Shown here piece after piece: positions 43,618-53,704 of a stretch of 64,000 bases of DNA. This stretch comes from Strigamia acuminata (taxonomy: Eukaryota; Arthropoda; Chilopoda; Geophilomorpha; Linotaeniidae): positions 10,814,427 through 10,878,426 of the forward strand of contig OX442315.1 in NCBI GenBank assembly GCA_949358305.1, written 5' to 3'. The notes below the pieces were generated by a model. The model was not told where the DNA came from. It did not search any database and was given only the letters and a program-made list of their open reading frames with translations. Position 1 is the stretch's first letter. Each line of letters opens with the position of its first letter. A program made the translations under genes and the position numbers.

Positions 43618-44170
43618 TTAATGTGGAAAAGTAGCCGCAGCTTTGTGGACTGGGGCATTGTCTTGCTGAAAGGTGGCTTTTCTGCCTTCGAGTCTAGTTT
43701 TGTAGGGATGTAAATGTTTCTTTACCATGTCCTGATATGCATTTGCATGCATTCTTCCAGAAATTAAGGCTAAAGATTTTTTTTCTTTAAAACTAAAACC
43801 ACTCCATACCATCACAATTCCTCCATTTTTGAAAAATACTCTTCTTCTTTATTTAAATTATGTCAATAGTATTTATTGCCATCTGGGTCATTAAGGTTAA
43901 CCTTTTTTCATCACAGAAAATTATTTTTCTCCATTCTGCATCCCAGGTTTGATATTTTTTTGCCCACTTTAATCTGTCTTCTTTGTGCTTCTTTTTTAGG
44001 AAGGGTTTTGCCTTCTTATTCATCTACTTACTATTGCCTTTCTTCTTCAAAACTCAAGTAAATGTGGTATTTTATACATTTACACTCAATTCATTAGCAA
44101 TTTTTCGAGCAGACTGATTTTTATTTACAGTCAAATGGAAAATGCGTTGCAGACCATGTTGTTTCCACAT
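43618..44170 (-). pseudogene. Decayed Tc1 transposase
   Basis: Minus-strand fragments in order: QRIFHLTVNKNQSARKIANE (helix-turn-helix part, near 44145-44090); RLKWAKKYQTWDAEWRKIIF then CDEKR near 43975-43900; DPDGNKYY near 43880; and FKEKKSLALISGRMHANAYQ with FQQDNAPVHKA in 43618-43815. These are the Tc1 catalytic-domain landmarks (first Asp in CDEK, second in QQDNAPVH). Stops and frameshifts separate them, and the final Glu region is missing, so it is inactive. Confidence 0.85.
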
Positions 44171-44306
44171 TAAAATCACTAATTAATTCCATGTTAGACA
44201 GGGTGTACATAGTTATACTAAAGTAGGGTAACTTTATTTGTATTAAATGATACTAAATCATTGCCTACATTGTCATAAATCATTGTTAACCAACTGTTCA
44301 TAATTT

Positions 44307-44492
44307 TGCTGTGTTCGGACTTCACTGCATGTTTTGTGTAGTGACGTTATCTTTGCCTCAGGCGCTGTACCCCCAGCGCCACCTTGTAGCTTGACCCCGA
44401 ATAAACTTCACTTGTTAGTTCTTAGCTCAACATGCTTGACCTCTCATTTCAACCATCCTCAACATAATTTGTTATTAGTAAGATACATACTA
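44307..44492 (+). repeat. 5' LTR of gypsy element 2
   Basis: Very short LTR (186 bp) starting TGCTGTGTTCGG and ending ATACATACTA, with CCCCGAATAAACTT as polyadenylation signal region. It lacks the usual CA end by my alignment. Confidence 0.92.
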
Positions 44493-44688
44493 AATGGCGA
44501 CGAGATAAGGATCCGAAATCCACGTGCAACTAATGAATCCAGTAGCGACGCAAGTTTTTTCGTGTTTTTCGAACTTTTTGAGCGCTTTTTCGGCCCGTTG
44601 CTGACCACGCCGTCCCGACGTTAGGCCTATGTTCCATTGTCACGTTTTCCTCGCGTTTTCGTACTCAACGCCGACTTTTGCCATCAAA

Positions 44689-47600
44689 ATGTCAGCTCTA
44701 AAAGGGACGCCGCGGGAATACGATCCAACAGAGGATTGGGGCCTATATTGCAAGCGTATGACAAGTATTTTTGCTTGTAATAAAATCGTCGATGACCAGG
44801 AGAAGGTCCACACGCTGCTGGCGTACGTCGGCATGCCGACGTTTAAGCAGCTGGACACGCTCGCGGCGCCGAAGGAAGCTGCCGAATTGAAGTACGCGGA
44901 ACTGGTGGCTTTAATGCAGAAGAATGCACGCGCGAAGCCGCTCGTGCTGGGAGAAATTCGCTGTTTTCACCGCCGTGATCGACTGCCGAATGAATCTGTG
45001 TTGGAATATTCTCTCGCTCTTCAGGACCTGGCCCAAAATTGTGAGTTTACCGACAAAACCAATGAACTGAGAAATCGCTTTCTTTGCGGCCTCCAGAATG
45101 AGCAAGTGCAGCAGGCGCTCACGTTGAAGAAAGATTTGACGTTCGACGACGCGGTCGAGTTCGCTGCCGCTGCAGAAGTGTCGCAAAAGGAATTTTCGAC
45201 GATCGCGACGCAAAATGCGTCGGCGCTGCCGGTGCACAAACTCCAACACGACTCCAGGCCACGTCACGATGCGTTTAAGGGTAGAAAACGCTCCTCGAGG
45301 GGCACTACCTCATCTCAAGCAGTCCGCCAACCATCCAATTCGAAAGGAAATGCGTCGGTGTGTTCTGCTTGCGGCAGTAAGTCGCACACGCGCGAAGCGT
45401 GCCGTTTTCGCGACGCCACGTGCCACGGATGCGGGAAGACTGGCCACATTAAACCAGTTTGCAGATCGACGCAGAAGTCACCAGCACCAGTTCACGCGAT
45501 CGAGATGCCCCAACAGCTGACATATTACGCCGTGGAGCCAGAATTGTCGACGACCGTGAATGCAATTGGCATTAAAGCCACGCAGCCAATTATTATGGCC
45601 ATACAAATTGCGAATGTCAATCTCCTAATGGAAATGGACACGGGAGCAGGCGCTACATTTATAAATCTCGAAACTTACACTAAATATTTTTCAAATTTTT
45701 CATTGCAGCCCCTTCCGATCCAGATGAACACGTACGGCGGCACGACACTCCGAATGGAAGGGGTGTGCGAAGTTCCGGTTCGTCATCGTGATCGCGACTT
45801 TCGTTTGCCGTTGTGTGTGGCAACTCACGGCCCGATTCCTCTTCTTGGCCGCGACTGGCTCGAGGCATTCGGTTTGTTGTCAGCCACTGGTGATTTGGTG
45901 GGAGCGGAAGTATTCTCGCTGTCCACATCGACGCCTGCGCCCGAGAAACTCGATACACCGTCGTCCAACAGATTGGACGAGATTTTGGCACGTCATGCCG
46001 ACGTTTTCCGAGACGAAATAGGCTGTTATAATGTCCACAAGGTCCACATCGACATCGATCCGACTGTTCAGCCGATTTTCCTGAAGAATTATCCAGTTCC
46101 ACTCGCGATGAAGCCACGACTGGAGGAAGAGCTGCGCAGACTGCAGGATTTAGGTATCATAACTCCTGTCGCTTCTTCTAAATGGGCGACACCCATTATG
46201 CATGTCCTTAAATCAGATGGCACACTAAAGATAGCGGGATGCTATAATAGAACCATAAATAAGGCGGTTCTCCCCAACTCTTACCCTTTACCTCTGTTTG
46301 AAGACGTTGCAGCGAAGTTGTCGGGCGGTGAGACGTATTCTACTCTAGATATGAATCACGCCTACAATCAGCTGGAGTTGGATGCAGAGAGTAAACTAGT
46401 GTGCACAATTAATACCCACTTGGGTCTCTTCACAGTAAACAGACTCTTTTACGGGATATCCAGTGCGCCGGCAATCTTCCAACGCGAGATGGACAAGTTG
46501 ACAGCCAAGGTCGAGAGTACGCAGCCGTTCATTGATGATTCGGCCGTGACTGGTGCAACAAACGCAGCGCACTTATGCAACCTGGCTCAATTATTGGGTG
46601 CATTTAACAAAGCCAATTTAACATTAAATAGGAAAAAGTGCAAGTTTTTGCGTGCTTGTGTGCAGTTTTTAGGGCTGAACATTTCCAAGCAAGGAATCAC
46701 GCCCGTGGACTCAAAATTGGCTCCACTTCGCAACGCCATGCAGCCCACCGACGTGTTATCGCTCAAATCGTTCTTGGGGCTCATAAACTATTATGGCAAA
46801 TTTATTCATAATTTATCCACTTTATTAGAGCCGCTTTACCGCCTGACGCGCGACGATACTCCGTGGACATGGGGACCGGAACAACACAAGGCCTGGACGA
46901 AGGTCAAGGCTGCAGTAACTGTCGATTCAGCGCTGGCACACGATGACGCGAAGAAGCAACTTTATCTGACCGTTGATGCCTCGCCGGTCGGTGTGGGCGC
47001 CTTTATTTCCCACGTAGAAAATGGAATCCATCGTCCAATTGCCTTTGCTAGTTCCCTCTTGTCCAGTGCGCAGAAAAATTATGCGCAAATCGACCGCGAA
47101 GGACTTGCGATCGTTTATGGCGTCCGCCGCTTCCACCACCACCTGTTTGGAAGAAAGTTTATTTTGCGAACTGACCATAAACCGCTCGTGGCAATTTTTG
47201 GAGAGAAGAAAGGATGCAATCAAATTGTCGCCGCTCGCTTGCACCGGTGGGCGATTTTCCTAAGCGCCTACGATTATGCTATCGAGCATGTGCCTGCTGT
47301 CGACAACCAAATTGCAGACGGATTGTCTCGCAATCCCCAACCCGTAGTCGACGGTCGAGAAGACCTCGATATGCACGTTAACGAAATATTTTCCGTTTCT
47401 CTTTCGCAGTTTCCAGTATCGCAGGCAGCCTTGCGTGCAGCATACGACGCAGATGCCCAATTGCAAGCAGTTCTGCAGTGCATCCGAGACGAATGGAAAT
47501 CAAAGACACCTGACTTAATAAATTTTTATAAGCACAGGTCCGCCTTTTCCACACATGGACCATTCTTGTTCTTGTCGGAGCGTTTGGTCGTCCCAGAGCA

Positions 47601-48747
47601 GCTTCGCCAGGCAGTCCTGACGGAGTTACACGCTGGACATTTTGGAATCGTGCGCACCAAGTCGCTCGCTCGTTCAACAGTTTGGTGGCCGTCAATCGAC
47701 CGTGACATTGAGTCGATGGTGCGTTTGTGCGACGTGTGCCAGCGCGCACTCCCGGATCCGCCTAAGACGTCCGACTTGCGTTGGCCCATTCCCGACGAAA
47801 TTTGGGGGCGAATCCACCTCGATTTCGCCGGCCCCTTTCATGGCAAAATGTTCCTGCTGGCTGTGGATGCGCGCACCAAGTGGTGCGAAGTTCGTATGAT
47901 GACCGCCACTACCTCGAAAGCAACAATTGCAGTTTTAAAATGTTGGTTTAAACGTCACGGCTTGCCGATCCACGTTCATTCCGACAATGGGCCGCAATTC
48001 ACTTCAGCGGAATTTGTTGACTTCCTGTCACGGAACGGCATACGACAAACTCGTTCACCGCCTTTCCACCCAGCTACCAACGGAGCAGTGGAAGGCTTCG
48101 TGAAGACATTTAAAAATCAAGTCGGAAAATTTCTAAATTTGAATTTGAGCATTTCAGAAGCCGTTGACCAATTTTTAATTGCCTATCGCTCGACGCCGCA
48201 CGTTTCTACACGGACTACGCTGTCCGAGGCATTTCTACAACGAACTGTACGAACTAGATTACATTTGTTGAACCCCCGCTTAATGCCGGAGCCAACAACT
48301 GTGGAAACGCGTCGTTCCTTCGAGCCTGGGGAATTGGTGTTCGCGCGCGACTATTTGCACGCCGCGAGATGGGTTCCTGGAATAGTATCGCAAAAGACAT
48401 CGTCCACCACGTACGATGTGGCCGTCGGAAATGCCATAATTTGGAACCGACATGCGGACCAGCTCCGAAAACGCCAGACTTTGCACGCTCAAACTCCGGA
48501 GGGGGGAGGGAATCGCGGACATTTTCCTTTGATAATTGACGACTCAAACCAGAGGGACACACAGCTTGTGACACAACCGCCGGTTTTGGATGCTCCTCCT
48601 AACTCACCTGACCCCCCAAATGTTCGTGTCGCAACCCCGGCTCCTACACCGCCTCCTGTTCCGACCAATACTCTTGTTGTGCCGTATCGCCACCCTCAGC
48701 GCACGCGTAACCCGACACAATTTTATGGATTCGACACTAGAGATTAA
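44689..48747 (+). CDS. Gag-Pol polyprotein of gypsy element 2
   Basis: A single frame open from ATG 44629 (1,372 aa); the ATG at 44689 (MSALKGTPREYDPTED) has the better context, AAAATG, and looks like a natural Gag start. Numbered from 44629: two CCHC knuckles (CSACGSKSHTREAC and CHGCGKTGHIKPVC) near 244-276; protease DTGAGATF near 336; RT with PFIDDSAVTG near 633 (IDD in place of YxDD); RNase H VDASPVGVGAF near 782; integrase finger H..H..CDVC near 1001-1040; and catalytic LDFAGPF, SDNGPQF and VEGF near 1063, 1117 and 1153. One fused frame without frameshift is typical of some Mag-clade elements. No lesion seen. Confidence 0.95.
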   Translation: MSALKGTPREYDPTEDWGLYCKRMTSIFACNKIVDDQEKVHTLLAYVGMPTFKQLDTLAAPKEAAELKYAELVALMQKNARAKPLVLGEIRCFHRRDRLPNESVLEYSLALQDLAQNCEFTDKTNELRNRFLCGLQNEQVQQALTLKKDLTFDDAVEFAAAAEVSQKEFSTIATQNASALPVHKLQHDSRPRHDAFKGRKRSSRGTTSSQAVRQPSNSKGNASVCSACGSKSHTREACRFRDATCHGCGKTGHIKPVCRSTQKSPAPVHAIEMPQQLTYYAVEPELSTTVNAIGIKATQPIIMAIQIANVNLLMEMDTGAGATFINLETYTKYFSNFSLQPLPIQMNTYGGTTLRMEGVCEVPVRHRDRDFRLPLCVATHGPIPLLGRDWLEAFGLLSATGDLVGAEVFSLSTSTPAPEKLDTPSSNRLDEILARHADVFRDEIGCYNVHKVHIDIDPTVQPIFLKNYPVPLAMKPRLEEELRRLQDLGIITPVASSKWATPIMHVLKSDGTLKIAGCYNRTINKAVLPNSYPLPLFEDVAAKLSGGETYSTLDMNHAYNQLELDAESKLVCTINTHLGLFTVNRLFYGISSAPAIFQREMDKLTAKVESTQPFIDDSAVTGATNAAHLCNLAQLLGAFNKANLTLNRKKCKFLRACVQFLGLNISKQGITPVDSKLAPLRNAMQPTDVLSLKSFLGLINYYGKFIHNLSTLLEPLYRLTRDDTPWTWGPEQHKAWTKVKAAVTVDSALAHDDAKKQLYLTVDASPVGVGAFISHVENGIHRPIAFASSLLSSAQKNYAQIDREGLAIVYGVRRFHHHLFGRKFILRTDHKPLVAIFGEKKGCNQIVAARLHRWAIFLSAYDYAIEHVPAVDNQIADGLSRNPQPVVDGREDLDMHVNEIFSVSLSQFPVSQAALRAAYDADAQLQAVLQCIRDEWKSKTPDLINFYKHRSAFSTHGPFLFLSERLVVPEQLRQAVLTELHAGHFGIVRTKSLARSTVWWPSIDRDIESMVRLCDVCQRALPDPPKTSDLRWPIPDEIWGRIHLDFAGPFHGKMFLLAVDARTKWCEVRMMTATTSKATIAVLKCWFKRHGLPIHVHSDNGPQFTSAEFVDFLSRNGIRQTRSPPFHPATNGAVEGFVKTFKNQVGKFLNLNLSISEAVDQFLIAYRSTPHVSTRTTLSEAFLQRTVRTRLHLLNPRLMPEPTTVETRRSFEPGELVFARDYLHAARWVPGIVSQKTSSTTYDVAVGNAIIWNRHADQLRKRQTLHAQTPEGGGNRGHFPLIIDDSNQRDTQLVTQPPVLDAPPNSPDPPNVRVATPAPTPPPVPTNTLVVPYRHPQRTRNPTQFYGFDTRD

Positions 48748-48845
48748 GTGTACTTGCTTTTATGTATTAATTGATCTGGTCCATTATCATGATTTCGTTT
48801 TATTATCTTGTGTTATCTGATTAATGTGCCATTAATGGGGAATGA

Positions 48846-49031
48846 TGCTGTGTTCGGACTTCACTGCATGTTTTGTGTAGTGACGTTATCTTTGCCTCAG
48901 GCGCTGTACCCCCAGCGCCACCTTGTAGCTTGACCCCGAATAAACTTCACTTGTTAGTTCTTAGCTCAACATGCTTGACCTCTCATTTCAACCATCCTCA
49001 ACATAATTTGTTATTAGTAAGATACATACTA
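48846..49031 (+). repeat. 3' LTR of gypsy element 2
   Basis: 186 bp, identical by eye to the 5' LTR; the Tc1 right TIR resumes directly after it (AATTTTTTGGACCTAGG). Confidence 0.92.
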
Positions 49032-49229
49032 AATTTTTTGGACCTAGGTATTTTTTCATTTTAGTTGATTACGAGAGAAAATTAAAAGTTTCCATGTTAA
49101 AAAACAAGGTTTCTTGCTTATTTTGATGTGAAAAAACGATTGGAATAGGTTAGAAAACCATAAAATGAAAAGATCATTTCAAAACAAACAAATTTTATGT
49201 GGTTCTAATTTTTTGTGCCGCACCTTATT

Positions 49230-50370
49230 ATCCAAATTCTGTTACGATCTTTCACAATGTACTTTTCAAGTTAGTGGTAATTTTGCGATGACGAGCGAAA
49301 AGTATTTAAACCTAATAGGTTATTGCGCTTGGTTCGTCCTCTTTGTCCTTTCTATATCCTAATTCACCTTTACACTCAATTACTCAAGTTCCCAAAAATG
49401 TAATATGGATGTATAATTGTCTCGAAATCCTATTTTGATAGAATAAAATTGCCAAATTTTTACGCGCTAAGTTGTTCGCGCTTGGGTCCAGGTTTGTGGG
49501 AAATCCTTAATTGGCCATCGTTCGACTCGGGCGTTGGGCAGTGGGAAGTCCCGGCTCGTTAGATGCCAACAACTATTTACATTCGCAAGACTCCTTATTA
49601 CTCAGGGGTTAAGTAGTTCAAAAAGAAATGTTGACGGGTCGTCTCTAACGGCAATCTGGGGATTGACTACCATGGGTGGGACCGGACTTTCACGTAATAA
49701 TGGAGACAGGCTCTCCGGATTGTTGGTTTTGGCCTTTAATCCATTGTCTAGCGGTCGGAGTACCCATCACCCGTGTTGGTGCCAAAGGGCACACCACACC
49801 TACAACCGTCCCATCACTCACAGGGCGGTTTGCCCGTGAGTGACGTGGTCGATTGGCATAATCCATTCTGCTGTGGTACTTACCTAACAGCCCATGTAGC
49901 CGCTCATGGAGGCTGCAACAGGGACATATACCTGTCACTGAGTGTAACAGTGGTGAATGGGAGAAGAGCAGAGTCAACTGGGGCACTGCACTGCCCAGGC
50001 TGGCTGAGGGACCTCTCTAGCACACGTCCTCACTCTGTGCTGTCCAAACTCTCTCTCTGACTCACATCCTCTTCCCCCACACCACTGAGCTCCCTCCTTT
50101 CCCACTGGGTCAGTCTGCCTCGCAAGAGGGGTGACCAGAGGCCAGAGAGCAGTGTGTGGAGTGACGTGGGTCACCGTGGGTGGCCACGGTGCCCAAACGG
50201 TCACAAATGGATAATTCAGATTTCAACTTCAATATAGATGCTCACTGAACATGGCTAAAATAGTTGGCAATAACTCGAATTGGTCAGTTTGGTAATGAAA
50301 TGCACTGTTTATGGTGCAAGGAAAAGATAGAGGCTTAAATCAGTTATGAAATCCACCTTTGGCATACGCT
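49230..50370. other. Unidentified block, GC-rich from 49490 to 50215
   Basis: Between the Tc1 element and a small MITE. 49490-50215 is clearly richer in G+C than its surroundings and contains CT-rich stretches (50040-50110) and a terminal near-palindrome GGGTGGCCACGGTGCCC. Frames up to about 100 codons occur on both strands, but none matches a family I recognise and none has a clear start context. It may be a fragment of an unrecognised transposon. Confidence 0.35.
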
Positions 50371-50377
50371 AATATCA

Positions 50378-50694
50378 TGTTCACACCAACGGATCGAGTT
50401 TGTATGGATCTGATCCGCCTGATCAGACCCAACTTGAACAGAGTTTCAATGTTCATTTGGATGAAGTTTAGATCACACCAAAATGTGTGCGCAACAATGG
50501 AATGCTACAGACTGCTGACACTATTTAATAAATTCCAATCCGAATGCAATCGTCGAATCGAGTTGTGGGAACTGGATTGACAAACAGAGTTCTTGGACAC
50601 ACGGATCTAGATTCGTGAACAGAGTTCAGTGTTCACACCAATCCTGGATCTAGATCCGCAGCTTCGGATGAGATCCAAAAGCTTGGTGTGAACA
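50378..50694. repeat. 317-bp MITE-like element
   Basis: Ends TGTTCACACCAA and TTGGTGTGAACA form an inverted repeat. Internal GATCTAGATC and GTTCACACCAATCC motifs give further pairing, and a third GTTCACACCAA occurs near 50631. No coding potential. The ends recall those of the element at 739-1485 (GTTCACACTT). Confidence 0.65.
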
Positions 50695-50739
50695 GTTGAC
50701 TTGGTGTTAAACAAGGTTCTGTTGTGCGCATAGTCCTTA

Positions 50740-51230
50740 GAAGAAAAGTGACGATCTAACTTAATATCTAGAAGAGACAAATCCTGGTTTTCCTCACCAC
50801 AAAGGCCTTCCCGTCAGGTGACTCTAGGTACCCAATGGGTAGTAAAGCACCCCTCAACCAATTATGGCCGTCAGTGCAGGTGGGGGGAGGGCAAAGAACT
50901 CTGCTCATCCCTTCAAGGCCAGCATGGAGCGAAAGTCCTTGCTGAGCTCTAGTGGGGTCACTCTACGGTCTGAAAATTGAAGAAGACTAGTGGTACAGAG
51001 TTAACACCCAAATAAAAAGAAGTGCCTGTGACAAGCTGAATATCTAAACTTCAGAAATGATTTCCATTCATTTTATTAAGATAATTTTTAATGAGTGTAG
51101 GATTTAATCGTGGTGAACTTCATAGTGCTTTTTGTGAGAATAAAACTGCTCGGTTTGTTTGGTGAACAAAAACATAAATTTTTAATCCGCTCGCACATAA
51201 ACATACACCACTATTACATCGTACGTCGCC
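50740..51230. other. Spacer before the fifth satellite, no gene recognised
   Basis: Includes a GC-balanced stretch (50780-50985) with no clear ORF. The sequence becomes AT-rich from about 51000. Confidence 0.4.
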
Positions 51231-51372
51231 ATTGCAGCAACAAAAACTTCGCTTGGTAACTCAAGCGACATCAATTACAATTAACCATAATACTAATAAC
51301 GCTTTTTGCTTTTTCTTTCTCAACGCATATTCCCCAAACTTTTCAATGCAGTACAACAAAACATTTAAATGT

Positions 51373-51600
51373 ATCAAACACAAACTACAAACTACAAACT
51401 GCAAAATTTTGCTAAAAAATTCGAATTTTTGCTAAAACTACAATTTTTACTAAAAACTACAAATTTTTGCCAAAAACTACACATTTTTGCCAAAAACTAC
51501 ACATTTTTGCTACAAACTACACATTTTTGCTACAAACTACACATTTTTGCTACAAACTACACATTTTTGCTACAAACTACACATTTTAGCTAAAAACTAC
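51373..51600. repeat. 20-bp tandem satellite downstream of gene 5
   Basis: About ten units of CTACAAACTACACATTTTTG type and variants (some with CCAAAA). Same family and location as at genes 1-4. Confidence 0.85.
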
Positions 51601-51790
51601 ATATTTTTGGTGAAAAAAGACATTTTTTTGGTGAATAAAGACATTTTTTTGGTGAAAAAAGACATTTTTTTGGTGAAAAAAGACATTTTTTTGGTGAAAA
51701 AAGACATTTTTTTGGTGAAAAAAGACATTTTTTTGGTGAAAAAAGACATTCTTTTGGTGAAAAAAGACATTTTTTTGGTGAAAAACTTGG
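51600..51790. repeat. 21-bp tandem array at gene 5
   Basis: Nine units of GTGAAAAAAGACATTTTTTTG. At 21 bp the repeat keeps one frame and reads VKKDIFL repeatedly on the plus strand. It occupies the place where units 1-4 have the TTTAATTGGGAAAA array, and looks like a local replacement. Confidence 0.9.
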
Positions 51791-51950
51791 TAGGCCTACA
51801 TGTAAATAGAAATGTTGATTTTAAATTAAACTAAACTAAGTCTAGTAGGAAAAATTATTCTGATAGCTGATTAAATGACACCAGCTCTAAAACTACATAC
51901 ATTCAACTATAAGAATGTTTAATACTTTGGTAAAAACGTGCCAAATTCAT

Positions 51951-52487
51951 TCAGAAATGCATTTTTCTTAAAGAATAAATAACAATGGCCTCTCCAAATT
52001 GAAACATTGCAGGGATGCTTAACCCTAAGAAGAGACCCAAACTTCCACCAACATCGCACATTAGAGAGATGAAACTGTAGACATAATTTTCATTAACTAT
52101 TTCAATCACATTATCATCAAAGTAGATGTATAACAATGCTTCATCGGATTTCTGGATCATTTTGAAATGCTCAGCGTACAAAACTTCGTCACATATTTTA
52201 GGACATTTGCATTTTTTTGAATAGTCAAATGAGATGACAGATTTCAACAGTTCATTGTAGGCATCAAGTGAATTGTTTGGATTCGTGCACAGTGGCACTT
52301 CTGATGGAGTAGTCAAAGGCAATCTGTGGTTGGGGATGAATAATTACAAGCTGAAAGGAAAATGGTTGACCATTTCTCACCTGCAATGATTATTCTTTTT
52401 CAGATTAGCCTCGAAGCAGTTTAGTTCACACTGGTTGACAACTTTAGTTGTATCGCATGGTCTTTTGGTTGTATTCAAGAGCTTGAA
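51951..52487 (-). CDS. DEG/ENaC-family cation channel, gene 5 (exons 7-8 only)
   Basis: Exon 7 is 52381-52487 (LKKNNHC with the phase-2 donor) and exon 8 is 51951-52323 (LPLTTPSEVPLC, CKCPKICDE, LMCDVGG, GLFLGLS). The tail ends at KMHF, 11-12 residues short of the other copies. This is the most diverged of the five. Intron 6 starts normally at 52488 but is entered by a gypsy element at about 52513, and exons 1-6, if present, must lie beyond the right end of the window. The splice sites here remain intact. Confidence 0.85.
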
Positions 52488-52512
52488 CTAAATGAAATGT
52501 TATAGTTAACTC

Positions 52513-53704
52513 TGTCACGGTCCTGACTTTGAGCAGTAGAAATTTTCAAAATTTTGAGCGCATTTTGCGCCTTTCCTTTAATTTACCCCTAATTTTATTG
52601 AGAAATTGTTCTAATTCCTTTAATTTATTTTATTTTTCCCAAATCTAAATTTATTATTTTATTTTATATTCTTTTCCTTATTTTTGACATTTATCTTTGA
52701 TTTGGCCTGGTTTTGGTCACCCCATCCAGACAATTCATGAGAATTCTGCAATAAGTTGATATAATCGCGCTCTAAATTTGCATATTTCACCCCTGATCGC
52801 CTGTTTTCCGCCCAGTCCCCATTGGGAATTGACTTGGCCTTTGACATGTGATCAGAGGTGACTTGTTCTGTCAAGACAACTTGGACAGAGAGAATAATTT
52901 TCGCCTTCGACTAGTCAACATCTTCTGTCTCAACTAGAAGATTTCCAAGTGCGATTTATGTTGCGTCTCAACGCATACGGTCACATTGCAGCCCGAATTC
53001 TCATGGTTGGCTATCTAACCACAACCTTTATTATTTGCCCATTATTTGCGTACAAATTACTGGAAAAGCGGCGTATTCGACGGTCTTAATTCGTCAATAC
53101 ATTTTATGCCACGACTGTGACTTCCTCCTCAGCCTAGACATTTTGAACTCATACTCGTCTCAATTGCGTATTCATTTCATTATCGACGGTTCGACGACGT
53201 TGTCTGCGGTTTGGTACCTGTTTGCGCGTTCACCCAGCGTTTGCGCGTGTCCAGGAGAAGAGACATACTCTTCGTAAGTACGCCTAGCATATGACGACAT
53301 TTTCCCTAGTGAAGAGCGATATTTTGGTCTTAAATTCGAAGTATCAACGTTCGCCATTTTGTACGGCGCCCGAATTGAATCCTGCACCCATAAAATACAG
53401 ATTTCACGAATAGACGCTGTCTTAACCTAGCTACCACCCCCGGCAAAGTTTTAAGAGTTGCAGCGCCTGCGAACCTAAATTTTCTGGTTATTACAATCCC
53501 TGGAAATTCTTAAATTTCCGAAACTATTGTTAAAAAGTCGACTACGACGTGACAATCTTGGCGAGCTAGACAGGATTCAACTCGAAACGTGTTCTAAGAG
53601 AACACAAACCACCATTTTCTTCAGTGAAGACTACGCAAGTATAGGTCGTTATATTTATTTAATTAATTACTTATTTTTGCCGGCACACATATTATTATTT
53701 CAAC
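52513..53704 (+). other. 5' LTR and leader of gypsy element 3
   Basis: 1.19 kb before gag. The LTR/leader boundary cannot be seen without the 3' LTR. A strong splice donor, CTTC|GTAAGTACG, lies at 53274; GTAAGTAC recurs at the donor before ORF3 (60780). It could be the common donor for a spliced ORF3 mRNA. Confidence 0.5.

Larger units (their letters stand above)
44307..49031 (+). mobile_element. Ty3/gypsy LTR retrotransposon 2 (Mag/SURL-like), complete
   Basis: A 4,725-bp element with 186-bp LTRs at 44307-44492 and 48846-49031 that look identical. It lies within the right TIR of the Tc1 element; the intact left TIR (about 43485-43500) gives the empty site CATAATTTTTTGG, so the target duplication is AATTT or ATTT. 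The primer site TGGCGACGAG begins at 44495, and a purine tract (AATGGGGAATGA) precedes the 3' LTR. One ORF encodes Gag-Pol. Confidence 0.95.
43305..49225 (-). mobile_element. Tc1/mariner-like element with long TIRs, split by a gypsy element
   Basis: TIRs of about 320 bp begin AGGTGCGGCACAAAAAATTAG at 43305 and end with its inverse at 49225, each next to a TA dinucleotide (43303-43304 and 49226-49227). The right TIR is interrupted by the Mag-like gypsy element; without it the Tc1 element is about 1.2 kb. It lies about 65 bp beyond the gene 4 X-box. TIRs this long are larger than in most Tc1 elements. Confidence 0.88.

Noticed and set aside
51487-51834. VKKDIFL-repeat ORF at the 21-bp array
   Set aside because: The unit length is a multiple of 3, so openness is automatic. 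It sits in the 3' flank of gene 5 and replaces a non-coding array.
53363-53400. ACGGCGCCCGAATTG as a tRNA-Lys-type primer-binding site for element 3
   Set aside because: It resembles TGGCGCCCGAA but starts ACGG, not TGG, and the match ends after about 10 bases. Without the 3' LTR the boundary cannot be tested.
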